Below are positions 34,671 through 43,452 of a DNA stretch of 64,000 nt, piece after piece (within the stretch, counting starts at the first letter, position 1; the number at the start of each line of letters is the position of its first letter). The notes below the pieces were generated by a model. That model did not search any database. It saw only the letters and a program-made list of their open reading frames with translations, and was not told the DNA's origin. Source of the stretch: Algoriphagus taiwanensis (GTDB taxonomy: Bacteria > Bacteroidota > Bacteroidia > Cytophagales > Cyclobacteriaceae); NCBI RefSeq assembly GCF_036245645.1, contig NZ_BTPE01000012.1, forward strand, positions 92,119-156,118. Direction: 5' to 3'. The translations under genes and the position numbers were made by a program.

Positions 34671-35918
34671 ATGAAGCCCACTCTTATCATCGGCGGCGGT
34701 ATTGTCGGGTTGTTTTCAGCCTATTTCCTCCAAAAAGAAGGGATTGAGGTGACTGTCATCGACCGCACTGACCTACAGGACAATTGCTCCACGGGAAATG
34801 CCGGCATGATTGTCCCCAGTCATATCATTCCTTTGGCAGCCCCGGGTATGGTCACCAAGGGAATCACTTGGATGTTTTCTGCAAAAAGCCCCTTCTACAT
34901 TCATCCCCGGTTGGATTATAAGCTGTTGCAGTGGTGCCTGCTTTTCTTCAAATCTGCCAATGAAAAGCAAGTCGCCAAAGCCATTCCTTATCTGAAAAAC
35001 CTGAGTCTGCTATCTAAAGCACTTTACCTGACTTTCAAAACGGAACATCCGGAAGCGGCCTTGGCTCTTCAGGAAAAAGGACTGATGATGGCTTACCAGA
35101 CTGAAGGAGTGGAAAAGGAAGAGGTGGAATTTGCTCATTTGGCCAGAAAATATGGTTTGGAAGCCGAAATATTGACTCCTGAAGATCTCCGAAAAGTAGA
35201 ACCGAATCTGGAACTCAAAGCCCGTGGCGCGGTGCTGTTTCCCGGAGATGCCCACTTGGACCCGGGAGCTTTGTATGGATTTTTGAAAAAATATCTGGAG
35301 GAAAAAGGAGTTAAATTTCTTTCGAAAACCCAAGTCTTGGGGTTTGAAAAAGCTGGATCCCAAGTAAATGCAGTCATCACAGATCAAGGAAAAATCGAGG
35401 CAGAAAAAATACTGCTCTGCGGGGGTTCATGGTCTGGAGAATTGGCTCAGATGCTTGGATTTTCCTTGCCTATGATGGGAGGAAAGGGCTATTCATTTAT
35501 CCAAAAGAATAACCCTGAAATCAAACAAGCCACTATCCTTACCGAGCAAAAAGTGGCGGTAAGTCCTTATGGAGAAACGGTCCGCTTTGGCGGAACATTA
35601 GAAATCGCAGGGACGAATCAAAAGGTGGATATGAGACGGGTTCAGGGAATTTTTGAATCCATCAATCGATATTATCCTGAATTTGAAGCCAAATTCCCTC
35701 AGGAAAAGGATATCTGGAAAGGACTGAGACCTTGTTCTCCGGATGGTTTGCCTTACATCGGCTTTGCACCAAACTATTCCAATGTACTGGTCGGTAGCGG
35801 GCATTCCATGATGGGAATTTCCCTAGCGCCGGCGACAGGAAAGCTTTTAGCCGAGCTACATCAGCAAAAAGATACTACCCTAGAAATCGGTGGATTTGAA
35901 GTGGGAAGATTCAACTGA
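34671..35918 (+). CDS. FAD-dependent D-hydroxyproline dehydrogenase (DadA-like)
   Basis: The 415-residue protein has an N-terminal dinucleotide-binding motif IIGGGIVGLFSAYFLQKEG (about 5-23) and the DAO fold, with CSTGNAGMIVPSH near residue 38 and a C-terminal GLRPCSPDGLPYIGFAPN followed by GSGHSMMGISLAPATG. DadA-like proteins oxidise D-amino acids; with the epimerase in the cluster the substrate should be cis-4-hydroxy-D-proline, giving pyrroline-4-hydroxy-2-carboxylate. The 231-bp gap before it, containing no gene, suggests separate or weak co-transcription. Confidence 0.88.
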   Translation: MKPTLIIGGGIVGLFSAYFLQKEGIEVTVIDRTDLQDNCSTGNAGMIVPSHIIPLAAPGMVTKGITWMFSAKSPFYIHPRLDYKLLQWCLLFFKSANEKQVAKAIPYLKNLSLLSKALYLTFKTEHPEAALALQEKGLMMAYQTEGVEKEEVEFAHLARKYGLEAEILTPEDLRKVEPNLELKARGAVLFPGDAHLDPGALYGFLKKYLEEKGVKFLSKTQVLGFEKAGSQVNAVITDQGKIEAEKILLCGGSWSGELAQMLGFSLPMMGGKGYSFIQKNNPEIKQATILTEQKVAVSPYGETVRFGGTLEIAGTNQKVDMRRVQGIFESINRYYPEFEAKFPQEKDIWKGLRPCSPDGLPYIGFAPNYSNVLVGSGHSMMGISLAPATGKLLAELHQQKDTTLEIGGFEVGRFN

Positions 35919-35947
35919 AGCATTTTCTTAATTACTCTCTATAAATG

Positions 35948-35980
35948 AAAAAAGCAGCGGAAAATTCACGCTGCTTTTTT
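35948..35980. terminator. Bidirectional terminator between the dehydrogenase and DinB genes
   Basis: The stem AAAAAAGCAGCG (35948-35959) pairs exactly with CGCTGCTTTTTT (35969-35980). With A and T runs at the two ends it can stop transcription from both convergent genes. Confidence 0.9.
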
Positions 35981-35999
35981 GCTCAAAGGGAAAACTTAA

Positions 36000-36536
36000 T
36001 CAGAATCCCACAAATGCCGGAGGCTCGACTCCACTGGCTCTCAAGTAGGCAATGGCCGAACCTCGATGGTGGGTGCTGTGGTCAATCAAAAGAGCCTCAA
36101 CCTGTCTTCTTGACACCATATTTCCGAAGACTTCAATTTTTTCAGCTTCATCAGCAGTACTCAAAGCCTGCACAGATGCTGCTCCATAATCGTAAGCTTT
36201 AGTCACAAAATCAGCCAATTGGGCTCTTGTAGCTGTTTTGACATCCAGAGAAGGAGCATCTGCGGCGCCTTTTAGAAAGCCTTGAGAAATCCCCACAATG
36301 GCCGTTCCGATGTGGTGAATCTGCTCCTTGAAGGACATGGCTCCTGGATCGGTTTTGTAATCCATGCCTGAATCCGGCATTTTGGCCAATACATCCAAGG
36401 TAAACTGCTTGCTGTTATTCCATTTGCTGAGAAACTCCTCTTTTGTGGTCTGAGCCTGCGCCAAAGATCCTATTGTCAATACTACCGCTGACAAAACTGC
36501 GGCTACAGATACTTTAATTTTATTGATCATAACCAT
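36000..36536 (-). CDS. Secreted DinB-family protein
   Basis: The 178-residue protein has a signal peptide (cleavage near LAQAQ-T) followed by a four-helix DinB domain with the metal-binding histidines in IHHIG and DHSTHHRG. DinB/YfiT-like proteins are mostly cytoplasmic thiol or metal-dependent enzymes, so the signal peptide is unusual, although secreted DinB proteins occur in Bacteroidota. The function is unknown. M3 is an alternative start. Confidence 0.85.
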   Translation of the reverse strand: MVMINKIKVSVAAVLSAVVLTIGSLAQAQTTKEEFLSKWNNSKQFTLDVLAKMPDSGMDYKTDPGAMSFKEQIHHIGTAIVGISQGFLKGAADAPSLDVKTATRAQLADFVTKAYDYGAASVQALSTADEAEKIEVFGNMVSRRQVEALLIDHSTHHRGSAIAYLRASGVEPPAFVGF

Positions 36537-36607
36537 TCTTTATTTGGTGGAATCTTAAAGTTCCTTATTTCCCCAATCAAATCAAATGGAAAACCTAATT
36601 TTAAGCC

Positions 36608-37180
36608 ATGAAGAGATTCTTGGCATTTTTGATAGTAGGAAGCCTACTCAGTGCTTGCGAAAAAAATTGGCTGCCCAAACCACCCGGGTACAACCGAATC
36701 GATTTGCCTCCGCATGAGTTTCAGGAACTGGAAAACAAATACCCCTACCAACTGGAATACTCTCAGCACAGCTTGGTGGAGCCTGATTCATTCAATCTTT
36801 CTGAGAAAAATTGGATCAACCTGAATTACAAGGATTTCGGAGCCAAAGTCCATCTGACCTACAAAGCAATCGAGGGAGATACCGATTTCAAGACCCTCTC
36901 CAATGATGCTTTCAAACTGACTGCAAAACACCAAATGAAAGCCTATGGAATAGAGGAGGGAGTAATTTTGACCCCGAATGGCTACACCGGCGTGGTCGCT
37001 GAGCTTACTGGCGAAGTGCCTACCCAATTCCAGTTTTTTGTTACCGATTCCACCGATCACTTTCTTCGAGGCGCCCTTTATTTTAATACAGCGATGAAAA
37101 ATGACTCGCTGGCTCCTGTGATCGAATACATCAAAATCGACATGACTCACTTGATGAACAGCATCAAGTTCAAGGAATAA
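36608..37180 (+). CDS. gldD: Gliding motility lipoprotein GldD
   Basis: GldD is a lipoprotein needed for gliding and type IX secretion in Flavobacterium and relatives. The 190-residue protein has a lipobox (GSLLSAC, Cys at 17) and the PKPPGYNRIDLP motif directly after it, followed by the family pattern INLNYKDFGAKVHLTYK and AKHQMKAYGIEEGV. Length agrees. In many relatives gldD lies with gldE/gldB elsewhere; here it stands alone between a DinB gene and a terminator. It does not by itself show that this organism glides. Confidence 0.93.
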   Translation: MKRFLAFLIVGSLLSACEKNWLPKPPGYNRIDLPPHEFQELENKYPYQLEYSQHSLVEPDSFNLSEKNWINLNYKDFGAKVHLTYKAIEGDTDFKTLSNDAFKLTAKHQMKAYGIEEGVILTPNGYTGVVAELTGEVPTQFQFFVTDSTDHFLRGALYFNTAMKNDSLAPVIEYIKIDMTHLMNSIKFKE

Positions 37181-37181
37181 A

Positions 37182-37212
37182 AAAATCCTGCTCCACTTTA
37201 GAGCAGGATTTT
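37182..37212. terminator. Bidirectional terminator between gldD and the sodium symporter
   Basis: AAAATCCTGCTC (37182-37193) pairs exactly with GAGCAGGATTTT (37201-37212), loop of 7 nt. It sits between two convergent genes. Confidence 0.9.
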
Positions 37213-37234
37213 CATTTGGAAAAGGCTTGAGAGC

Positions 37235-39010
37235 TTATTTTAATTTTTTCCAGGATTTAATGATAACAAATCCACCTGCTAGAGCAATCACGGCTGCAAT
37301 GAATCCGGGGACAACTTCTCCGTAGATAAAAAATCCCGTCGAAAACAATGCGGAATACACCATAAACGTACCCGTAATCATCAATCCAATTTCTTTACCC
37401 AAAGTACCCACAACTACTTGCTCCGAAGGGTATCTGTCCAAGACTTTTCTCCATCCTAAGGCCGCAGGAGTGACTTTCCGATAGAAAGCGAGTAAAACCT
37501 CGTCCTTTTCCGGCTGAGTCAAAAAGGTAACAATCAACCATCCTACAGTGGTAATTGAAACAGAGTAAATCAGCTTCAGGTAAGACTGGTCGGCGGGAAT
37601 ATCGATCAGGCCGAGCTTGGGATTGATCACCTCAAAGAAAATCGCAACCACAAAGGAAATAGCCATAGCCGAAATCTCGGTATAGGCATTGATTCTCCAC
37701 CAGAACCAACGAAGGATAAAAATCAAACCCGTTCCGGCACCTATTTGAAGCAAAATCTGAAATGCATCCAAGGCAGAAGAAAGAGCCAGAGCCAAAACAG
37801 CCGATAAGCCCATCAGCAACACAGTAGAAATCCTACCCACAGCCACCAGTTGCTTATCCGAAGCATCCGGCTTGACGAAACGGAGATAAAAGTCATTGAC
37901 CACGTAGCTTGAGCCCCAGTTGAGGTGAGTGGACAAAGTGGACATCACCGCCGCAATCAAGGAAGCCAAAACAATCCCAACCAAACCAGTCGGGAGGAAA
38001 GAAAGCATAGCCGGATAAGCCAAATCATCCCCCAATTTGTCTACAGGAATATGAGGAAAAGCCTCCTGCAAGTCTGAGATATTTGGGAAAATGACGAGTG
38101 AGGAAAGTGCGACAATGATCCAAGGCCAAGGTCTCAGTGCATAATGGGCCACATTGAAGAACAAAGTAGCTCCGATGGCATTCTTTTCATCCTTGGCGGA
38201 AAGCATACGCTGGGCGATGTAGCCGCCTCCGCCTGGTTCGGCACCCGGATACCACGTGGCCCACCACTGAATCGCTATTGGAAGGATGAAAATCGGGACA
38301 TAGACATTAGGATCGGAGAAATCAGGTAGAAAATCCAACTTGGTAGATACCACCTCATGAGCAAGAAGATTGTTCAAAGAACCGATTTCAGGCAAATCCA
38401 AAATATAAAATGCCGCACCAAATGAGCCAATGATGGCGATAAAGAACTGGAAGAAATCAGTCAGCAAAACTCCTTTCAGCCCACCCAAGGAGCTATAAAC
38501 CACGGTTACGATCGAGGCAATCAAAAGAGTCTGCACAGGAGAAAGCCCCAACATGACCCCACCGATTTTGATGGCGGCCAAGGACACGGTAGCCATGATC
38601 ACCACATTAAAAAATACACCCAGATAGATCGCCCGGAAAGCTCTCAGGAAGGCTGCCCCCTTGCCGGAATAGCGAAGTTCATAAAACTCCAAATCCGTGG
38701 TCACTTCCGACCTTCTCCAGAGCTTGGCATAGACAAATACCGTCAGCATCCCGGTCAAAAGGAAGGCCCACCAGGCCCAGTTTCCTGCCACACCGTTTTT
38801 TCTGACGATATCGGTTACCAAATTGGGAGTGTCTGCGGAAAAGGTGGTCGCCACCATGGATACACCCAATAGCCACCAAGGCATATTTCGCCCCGAAAGA
38901 AAAAATTCCTTCGCTGAGCTTCCCGCGGTTTTGGCAGTGAATAATCCTATTAAAAGAGAAATGATAAAGAAGGCAGCAATGATGGCCCAGTCCAGGGTGC
39001 TTACATTCAT
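37235..39010 (-). CDS. Sodium:solute symporter (SSS family)
   Basis: The 591-residue protein has about 14 hydrophobic helices and the SSS pattern: AGSSAKEFFLSGRNMPWW near residues 29-46, FSADTPNLVTDIV near 57-69, and the GGLKGVLLTDFFQF Na+-site region near 174-187. SSS members import sugars, amino acids, nucleosides or organic acids with Na+. The divergent neighbour is a small-molecule kinase of the APH/NahK type, so a sugar or amino sugar is a reasonable guess. No other context for the substrate. Confidence 0.92.
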   Translation of the reverse strand: MNVSTLDWAIIAAFFIISLLIGLFTAKTAGSSAKEFFLSGRNMPWWLLGVSMVATTFSADTPNLVTDIVRKNGVAGNWAWWAFLLTGMLTVFVYAKLWRRSEVTTDLEFYELRYSGKGAAFLRAFRAIYLGVFFNVVIMATVSLAAIKIGGVMLGLSPVQTLLIASIVTVVYSSLGGLKGVLLTDFFQFFIAIIGSFGAAFYILDLPEIGSLNNLLAHEVVSTKLDFLPDFSDPNVYVPIFILPIAIQWWATWYPGAEPGGGGYIAQRMLSAKDEKNAIGATLFFNVAHYALRPWPWIIVALSSLVIFPNISDLQEAFPHIPVDKLGDDLAYPAMLSFLPTGLVGIVLASLIAAVMSTLSTHLNWGSSYVVNDFYLRFVKPDASDKQLVAVGRISTVLLMGLSAVLALALSSALDAFQILLQIGAGTGLIFILRWFWWRINAYTEISAMAISFVVAIFFEVINPKLGLIDIPADQSYLKLIYSVSITTVGWLIVTFLTQPEKDEVLLAFYRKVTPAALGWRKVLDRYPSEQVVVGTLGKEIGLMITGTFMVYSALFSTGFFIYGEVVPGFIAAVIALAGGFVIIKSWKKLK

Positions 39011-39178
39011 AGGGTTGGGGTTTATTTTGGGAAACCAATTAACAAAAAATTTCTCTTAACAAGTGAAGTCTTTTTTAATTTTTTTGAAAAATTAAAGCAA
39101 AAATCGAAATCTTCATCAAATTTCCTTTAGCCATTTGACTTATCACCAGCAAAGGCTATTCTTTCTTAATTTCGCCCG

Positions 39179-40249
39179 ATGAATTCCAGTCTTCTCCCAC
39201 AACTCATTCACGCTTATCCTTTTCTCAAGGAGGAAAAACTATTTCTAAAGCCCTTTGGGGAAGGACTAATCCATGAGACCTTACTTCTGGAGTCTCAGCG
39301 CGGTAAATGGATTCTACAGGGTTTTAATGATTCGGTTTTTAACTATCCAGAACGAATCGACCACAATCTTCGCCTTTTGGATCAGGAGACTAAGGGGGAA
39401 GTACTCCCTTTTCAGCTACCTCTTCCGATTTTAAATCGGACCACTAGTGGGCTGACTGAGATCGATGGGAAAAAATACCGTCTTTTTGAATTTGTCGAAG
39501 GCGAGACACTTCAGCAAATCAAGGAACCTAAACAGGCCTATTTGGCAGCCCAAGCGTATGGTTTGTTCGCTGATTGGGCAAAAAACTTGGATGCTCTGGA
39601 GATGCAGGAAACCATTCCTGACTTTCACCGGCTTGACCTTCGCTTCGAAAAACTCAAAAAGGTACTGGAAGAAAAGCCAAACCTTTCCTCTGAAGAAATT
39701 CAGATTAGAGACTTTTACCTTGCACAAAAGCCATTGGTCGATTGGTATTTGGATCAATTCCATCAGCTACCCCTGCGAGTCACTCACAATGACACCAAAA
39801 TCAATAACCTGATTTTTTCAGAAAATCTCGAAAAAGTAAATGCCTTGATCGATTTGGATACCTTGATGGGAGGGTACCTCATGTATGATTTTGGAGACTT
39901 GGTCCGGACCGTAGCCTGCAGCCTTCCTGAAACCTCCACCGACTGGGATTCTATTGAACTGATTCCTGAGATTTTCGAAGAATTACTCAAAGGCTATTGG
40001 GAAGGCATCCAATCCTTTTCCACTCCCAAAGAAAGTCAATCCTTACTCTTTGGGGGTGAAGTAATGACCTTGATTATGGGCCTGAGATTTTTTACAGACC
40101 ACCTGCAGGGAAATATCTACTATAGGGTCAACTATCCGGAGCAGAATTTTCACCGAGCCAAAAATCAGATGCTCTTCCTTCAAAGTCAGCAGAACAGCCG
40201 AAGCCATTTGTTGGAGATTTGGGGAAAGATCACCGCACTTTCTGAATAG
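39179..40249 (+). CDS. APH-fold kinase, possibly N-acetylhexosamine kinase-like
   Basis: The 356-residue protein has the phosphotransferase motif THNDTKINNLIFS (about 201-213, Brenner-type HxDxxxxN) and the Mg-binding motif ALIDLDTLMGG (about 222-232). It belongs to the APH/choline-kinase superfamily, and its length and LLPQLIHAYPF start recall NahK-type anomeric kinases of amino sugars. An antibiotic-resistance role is unlikely given the family branch. Its divergent neighbour is a sodium symporter, which supports transport plus phosphorylation of one substrate. Substrate unproven. Confidence 0.78.
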   Translation: MNSSLLPQLIHAYPFLKEEKLFLKPFGEGLIHETLLLESQRGKWILQGFNDSVFNYPERIDHNLRLLDQETKGEVLPFQLPLPILNRTTSGLTEIDGKKYRLFEFVEGETLQQIKEPKQAYLAAQAYGLFADWAKNLDALEMQETIPDFHRLDLRFEKLKKVLEEKPNLSSEEIQIRDFYLAQKPLVDWYLDQFHQLPLRVTHNDTKINNLIFSENLEKVNALIDLDTLMGGYLMYDFGDLVRTVACSLPETSTDWDSIELIPEIFEELLKGYWEGIQSFSTPKESQSLLFGGEVMTLIMGLRFFTDHLQGNIYYRVNYPEQNFHRAKNQMLFLQSQQNSRSHLLEIWGKITALSE

Positions 40250-40324
40250 CCTGACATTTGGCTTCTTTTCCTTGGGAAATGCACGGGCCGGGATTTATTT
40301 TGCCTAACCCAAAATCAAGTTCCC

Positions 40325-42418
40325 TTGTCAGGCATTTTTGATACCCGCATCGAGTACCTCAAAGGCGTCGGCCCTCAAAAGGCCGAATTGCTCAACAAGG
40401 AGCTGAATATCTTCACCTACGGAGACCTCTTACAGCATTACCCTTTTCGCTACGAGGACCGGACCCAGTTTTTCAAAATCCGGGAGCTAAACGAGGAGCT
40501 GGAAAACGTCCAGGTCATTGCCCGCATCAAAAATGTGGAACTGGTAGGTGCGGGAGGAAAGCGTCGATTGGTTGCCCATGTTGTTGATGAGACAGGCGAG
40601 ATGGAAATGACCTGGTTTAAGGGAATTCAATGGGTGCAGAAAAAGCTTCCCGTCGGAGCAGTGTATATCTTTTTTGGGAAACCTGCCCAATACGGTAGAA
40701 AATGGAGCATGGCCCATCCTGAGATGGAGCTTGTCACCGCGGCCAATGAAACCCGGAATAACTTTCAGCCGGTCTATTCAACGACCGAAAAGCTCCGGGC
40801 CCGATTTCTGGATTCCAAGGGAATCTCTCGGATTCTTGAGCAATTGGTCCCCTTGGTGTACAACCAAATCCCCGAAACACTTTCCTCGGACATCCTTCAG
40901 CAGTATCAGTTGATAGAAAAAAGAGAAGCTGTTCGTCAAATCCATTTTCCCAGCAATCCGGAATTGCTTCACCGAGCAAGAAAACGCCTGAAATTTGAAG
41001 AGTTTTTCTACTTGCAACTGCGCCTTTTGCTGATGAAAGTAACCCGAACGGAGAAATTCCGCGGGCAGTCTTTGGGTAATACGGATCTTCTTACCGATTT
41101 CTACAAAAACCACATTCCTTTCGAACTCACCAATGCCCAAAAGCGGGTGATCCGGGAGATCTATTCAGACATGAAATCAGGCAAGCAAATGAATCGATTG
41201 GTCCAAGGAGATGTGGGAAGCGGGAAAACCATGGTCGCTTTTATCAGCATGCTCATCGCAATCAGTTCGGGAGCACAAGCCTGCCTGATGGCTCCGACGG
41301 AGATTCTCGCCAATCAGCACTACGAAGGACTCAAAGAATACGCAGAAATGATGGGGCTAAAAATTGCCCTGCTGACCGGATCAACCAAGAAATCCGCCCG
41401 GAAAGTGATCCACGAAGAGCTACTCAGCGGGGAATTGAAAATCCTAATCGGAACCCATGCCCTGCTGGAAGATGTGGTGCAGTTTCAAAATCTCGGATTG
41501 GCAATTGTCGATGAGCAGCATCGCTTTGGGGTAGCTCAGCGAGCCAAGCTTTGGGCAAAAAATGAGTCATTTGTACCTCATGTTTTGGTCATGACTGCCA
41601 CACCCATTCCCAGGACGCTTGCCATGACTCTTTATGGAGATTTGGACGTGTCTGTCATCGATGAATTGCCCGCCGGGAGAAAACCCATCCAAACCGTCCA
41701 TCGGTATGACAAGGACCGGCTGAAGGTCTTCGGTTTTATTAATCAGGAGGTTCAAAAAGGCAGGCAGGTCTATATCGTCTATCCCCTAATCGAGGAATCC
41801 GAAAAGATGGACTTGAAAAACCTGATGGATGGGTTTGAAAGCATTTCACGCGCTTTTCCCAACTATCACCTGAGCATCGTGAATGGAAGCATGAAAGCAG
41901 AGGACAAAGACTACGAGATGCAGCGATTTGTCAAAGGGGAAACGCAAATCATGGTGGCGACCACGGTCATTGAGGTTGGAGTCAATGTGCCCAATGCCTC
42001 GGTGATGATCATTGAGAATGCAGAGCGGTTTGGGCTATCCCAGTTGCATCAGCTTCGGGGCCGCGTGGGTCGGGGAGCCGAGCAAAGCTATTGCATCCTG
42101 ATGAGCAAATACGAACTGAGTAAGGATTCGCGGATACGTTTGGAGACTATGGTGAGAACCAATGATGGCTTTGAAATAGCCGATGTGGATCTGAGACTAC
42201 GAGGTCCCGGAGATATGATGGGGACGCAGCAGAGTGGAATCACTGATTTGATGATCGCCGACTTGAGTAAAGATGCTCCGTTGTTGACTTTGGCGAGAGA
42301 CGCAGCCCAGCAGTTGCTAGCCAATGATCCAGAACTTACCCAACCTGCAAACTCACCTATTCTAAGGCAGGTAAAACAGCAGAAAAAAACGGCGGTGAAT
42401 TGGAGTAGAATCAGTTGA
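40325..42418 (+). CDS. recG: ATP-dependent DNA helicase RecG
   Basis: RecG remodels stalled replication forks and Holliday junctions. The 697-residue protein has an N-terminal wedge domain (about 60-160), the Walker A motif GDVGSGKTMVAF (about 295-306), VDEQHRFGVAQR (about 392-403), MTATPIPRTLAMT, and the late helicase motifs HQLRGRVGRG. Start at TTG (40325): upstream to the previous gene's stop there is no ATG in frame, and the next ATG is far inside the conserved N-terminus. Close to full length for the family. Confidence 0.95.
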   Translation: MSGIFDTRIEYLKGVGPQKAELLNKELNIFTYGDLLQHYPFRYEDRTQFFKIRELNEELENVQVIARIKNVELVGAGGKRRLVAHVVDETGEMEMTWFKGIQWVQKKLPVGAVYIFFGKPAQYGRKWSMAHPEMELVTAANETRNNFQPVYSTTEKLRARFLDSKGISRILEQLVPLVYNQIPETLSSDILQQYQLIEKREAVRQIHFPSNPELLHRARKRLKFEEFFYLQLRLLLMKVTRTEKFRGQSLGNTDLLTDFYKNHIPFELTNAQKRVIREIYSDMKSGKQMNRLVQGDVGSGKTMVAFISMLIAISSGAQACLMAPTEILANQHYEGLKEYAEMMGLKIALLTGSTKKSARKVIHEELLSGELKILIGTHALLEDVVQFQNLGLAIVDEQHRFGVAQRAKLWAKNESFVPHVLVMTATPIPRTLAMTLYGDLDVSVIDELPAGRKPIQTVHRYDKDRLKVFGFINQEVQKGRQVYIVYPLIEESEKMDLKNLMDGFESISRAFPNYHLSIVNGSMKAEDKDYEMQRFVKGETQIMVATTVIEVGVNVPNASVMIIENAERFGLSQLHQLRGRVGRGAEQSYCILMSKYELSKDSRIRLETMVRTNDGFEIADVDLRLRGPGDMMGTQQSGITDLMIADLSKDAPLLTLARDAAQQLLANDPELTQPANSPILRQVKQQKKTAVNWSRIS

Positions 42419-42664
42419 TTGACAACTTGGAACAACCTAGGAAACTCTGAAAAGACAAAAACCGGGAAAAAATCAAGGTTACAAATCAGAACTGTTCTAA
42501 GAAAAAGAACATTACCTACATGGAATGGCAGACCTAATCAGCGGATTAATCAAAGTAAAACATGGCATTCTAAACGGAAATTTTAACTTAATCACTGACA
42601 GAATCGTAACAACCACTTTCATGCATCTTCACCTAGTAAATCGTATTTAGTAAAACAAAAATCT
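42419..42664. other. Intergenic region between recG and the esterase gene
   Basis: About 246 bp, AT-rich, without a gene. A GTAAATCGTATTTAGTAAAA stretch near 42638-42657 resembles the CGTAAATCG element seen elsewhere. Nothing else is recognisable. Confidence 0.5.
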
Positions 42665-43423
42665 GTGAAACTTAACTTTAGAAAAATCGGCTCAGGCAAG
42701 CCATTAGTCATTCTGCATGGACTTTTTGGCTCTTTGGACAATTGGTTTTCCATTGCCCGAGAGCTGGAAAAGCATTACACTCTTTACCTCGTAGACCAAC
42801 GAAATCATGGAGATTCTCCTCATTCGGATCAATGGAATTACCAAGTCATGGTAGAGGATTTGAAAGAATTGTTGGATGATGAGGGATTGGAAAAAATTTA
42901 CCTGATGGGTCACTCAATGGGTGGAAAGACAGCTATGTTTTTTGCATCTGCCTTTCCAGAGAGAGTAGAAAAACTTATCGTAGCGGATATCGCTCCGAGA
43001 TATTATCCCATCCATCATCAGACGATTTTGGAGGGGCTGAACTCCATCGATTTGAAAGAGACCAAAAGCCGGAAAGAAGCCGATGATCAATTGGCGGAAT
43101 ACATTCAGGAATTGGGAATTAGGCAGTTTTTGCTGAAAAGTCTGGGTAGAAATTCGGAAGGCTTTGTCTGGAAAATCAATCTGCCGGTCATAACCAAAAA
43201 CATCGAGGAAGTGGGAAAGGCACTGCCTGAGGAGGCAAAATATGCCGGGCCAACTTTGTTTTTGGGAGGATCAAATTCCAACTACATCAAGCAATCCGAT
43301 CTCACGGATTTGGAAAAACATTTCCCGAATTACGAATTGGAGTTTGTCGCCAATGCCGGACATTGGCTACATGCCGAACGGCCGGAGGCGGTGATTGAAG
43401 AGGTTAGGAAATTTCTAAAATAA
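42665..43423 (+). CDS. Alpha/beta-hydrolase esterase (YbfF-like)
   Basis: The 252-residue protein has the hydrolase fold with HGLFGSLDNW (oxyanion region), the nucleophile elbow GHSMGG (Ser near residue 84) and the late His in AGHWLHAERPE. It resembles YbfF-type esterases with activity on short acyl esters and acyl-CoA. Translation starts at GTG 42665. The physiological substrate is unknown. Its end faces the cysteine desulfurase gene across a terminator. Confidence 0.9.
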   Translation: MKLNFRKIGSGKPLVILHGLFGSLDNWFSIARELEKHYTLYLVDQRNHGDSPHSDQWNYQVMVEDLKELLDDEGLEKIYLMGHSMGGKTAMFFASAFPERVEKLIVADIAPRYYPIHHQTILEGLNSIDLKETKSRKEADDQLAEYIQELGIRQFLLKSLGRNSEGFVWKINLPVITKNIEEVGKALPEEAKYAGPTLFLGGSNSNYIKQSDLTDLEKHFPNYELEFVANAGHWLHAERPEAVIEEVRKFLK

Positions 43424-43448
43424 AAAAGGAGCTCATTTGAGCTCCTTT
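43424..43448. terminator. Bidirectional terminator between esterase and cysteine desulfurase
   Basis: The stem AAAAGGAGCTCA pairs with TGAGCTCCTTTT around a 2-nt loop, with A and T runs at both ends. It separates two convergent genes. Confidence 0.88.
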
Positions 43449-43452
43449 TTGC

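Noticed and set aside
39179..40249. Aminoglycoside resistance gene
   Set aside because: The fold is APH-like, but its length, N-terminus and the neighbouring symporter fit a metabolic kinase better.
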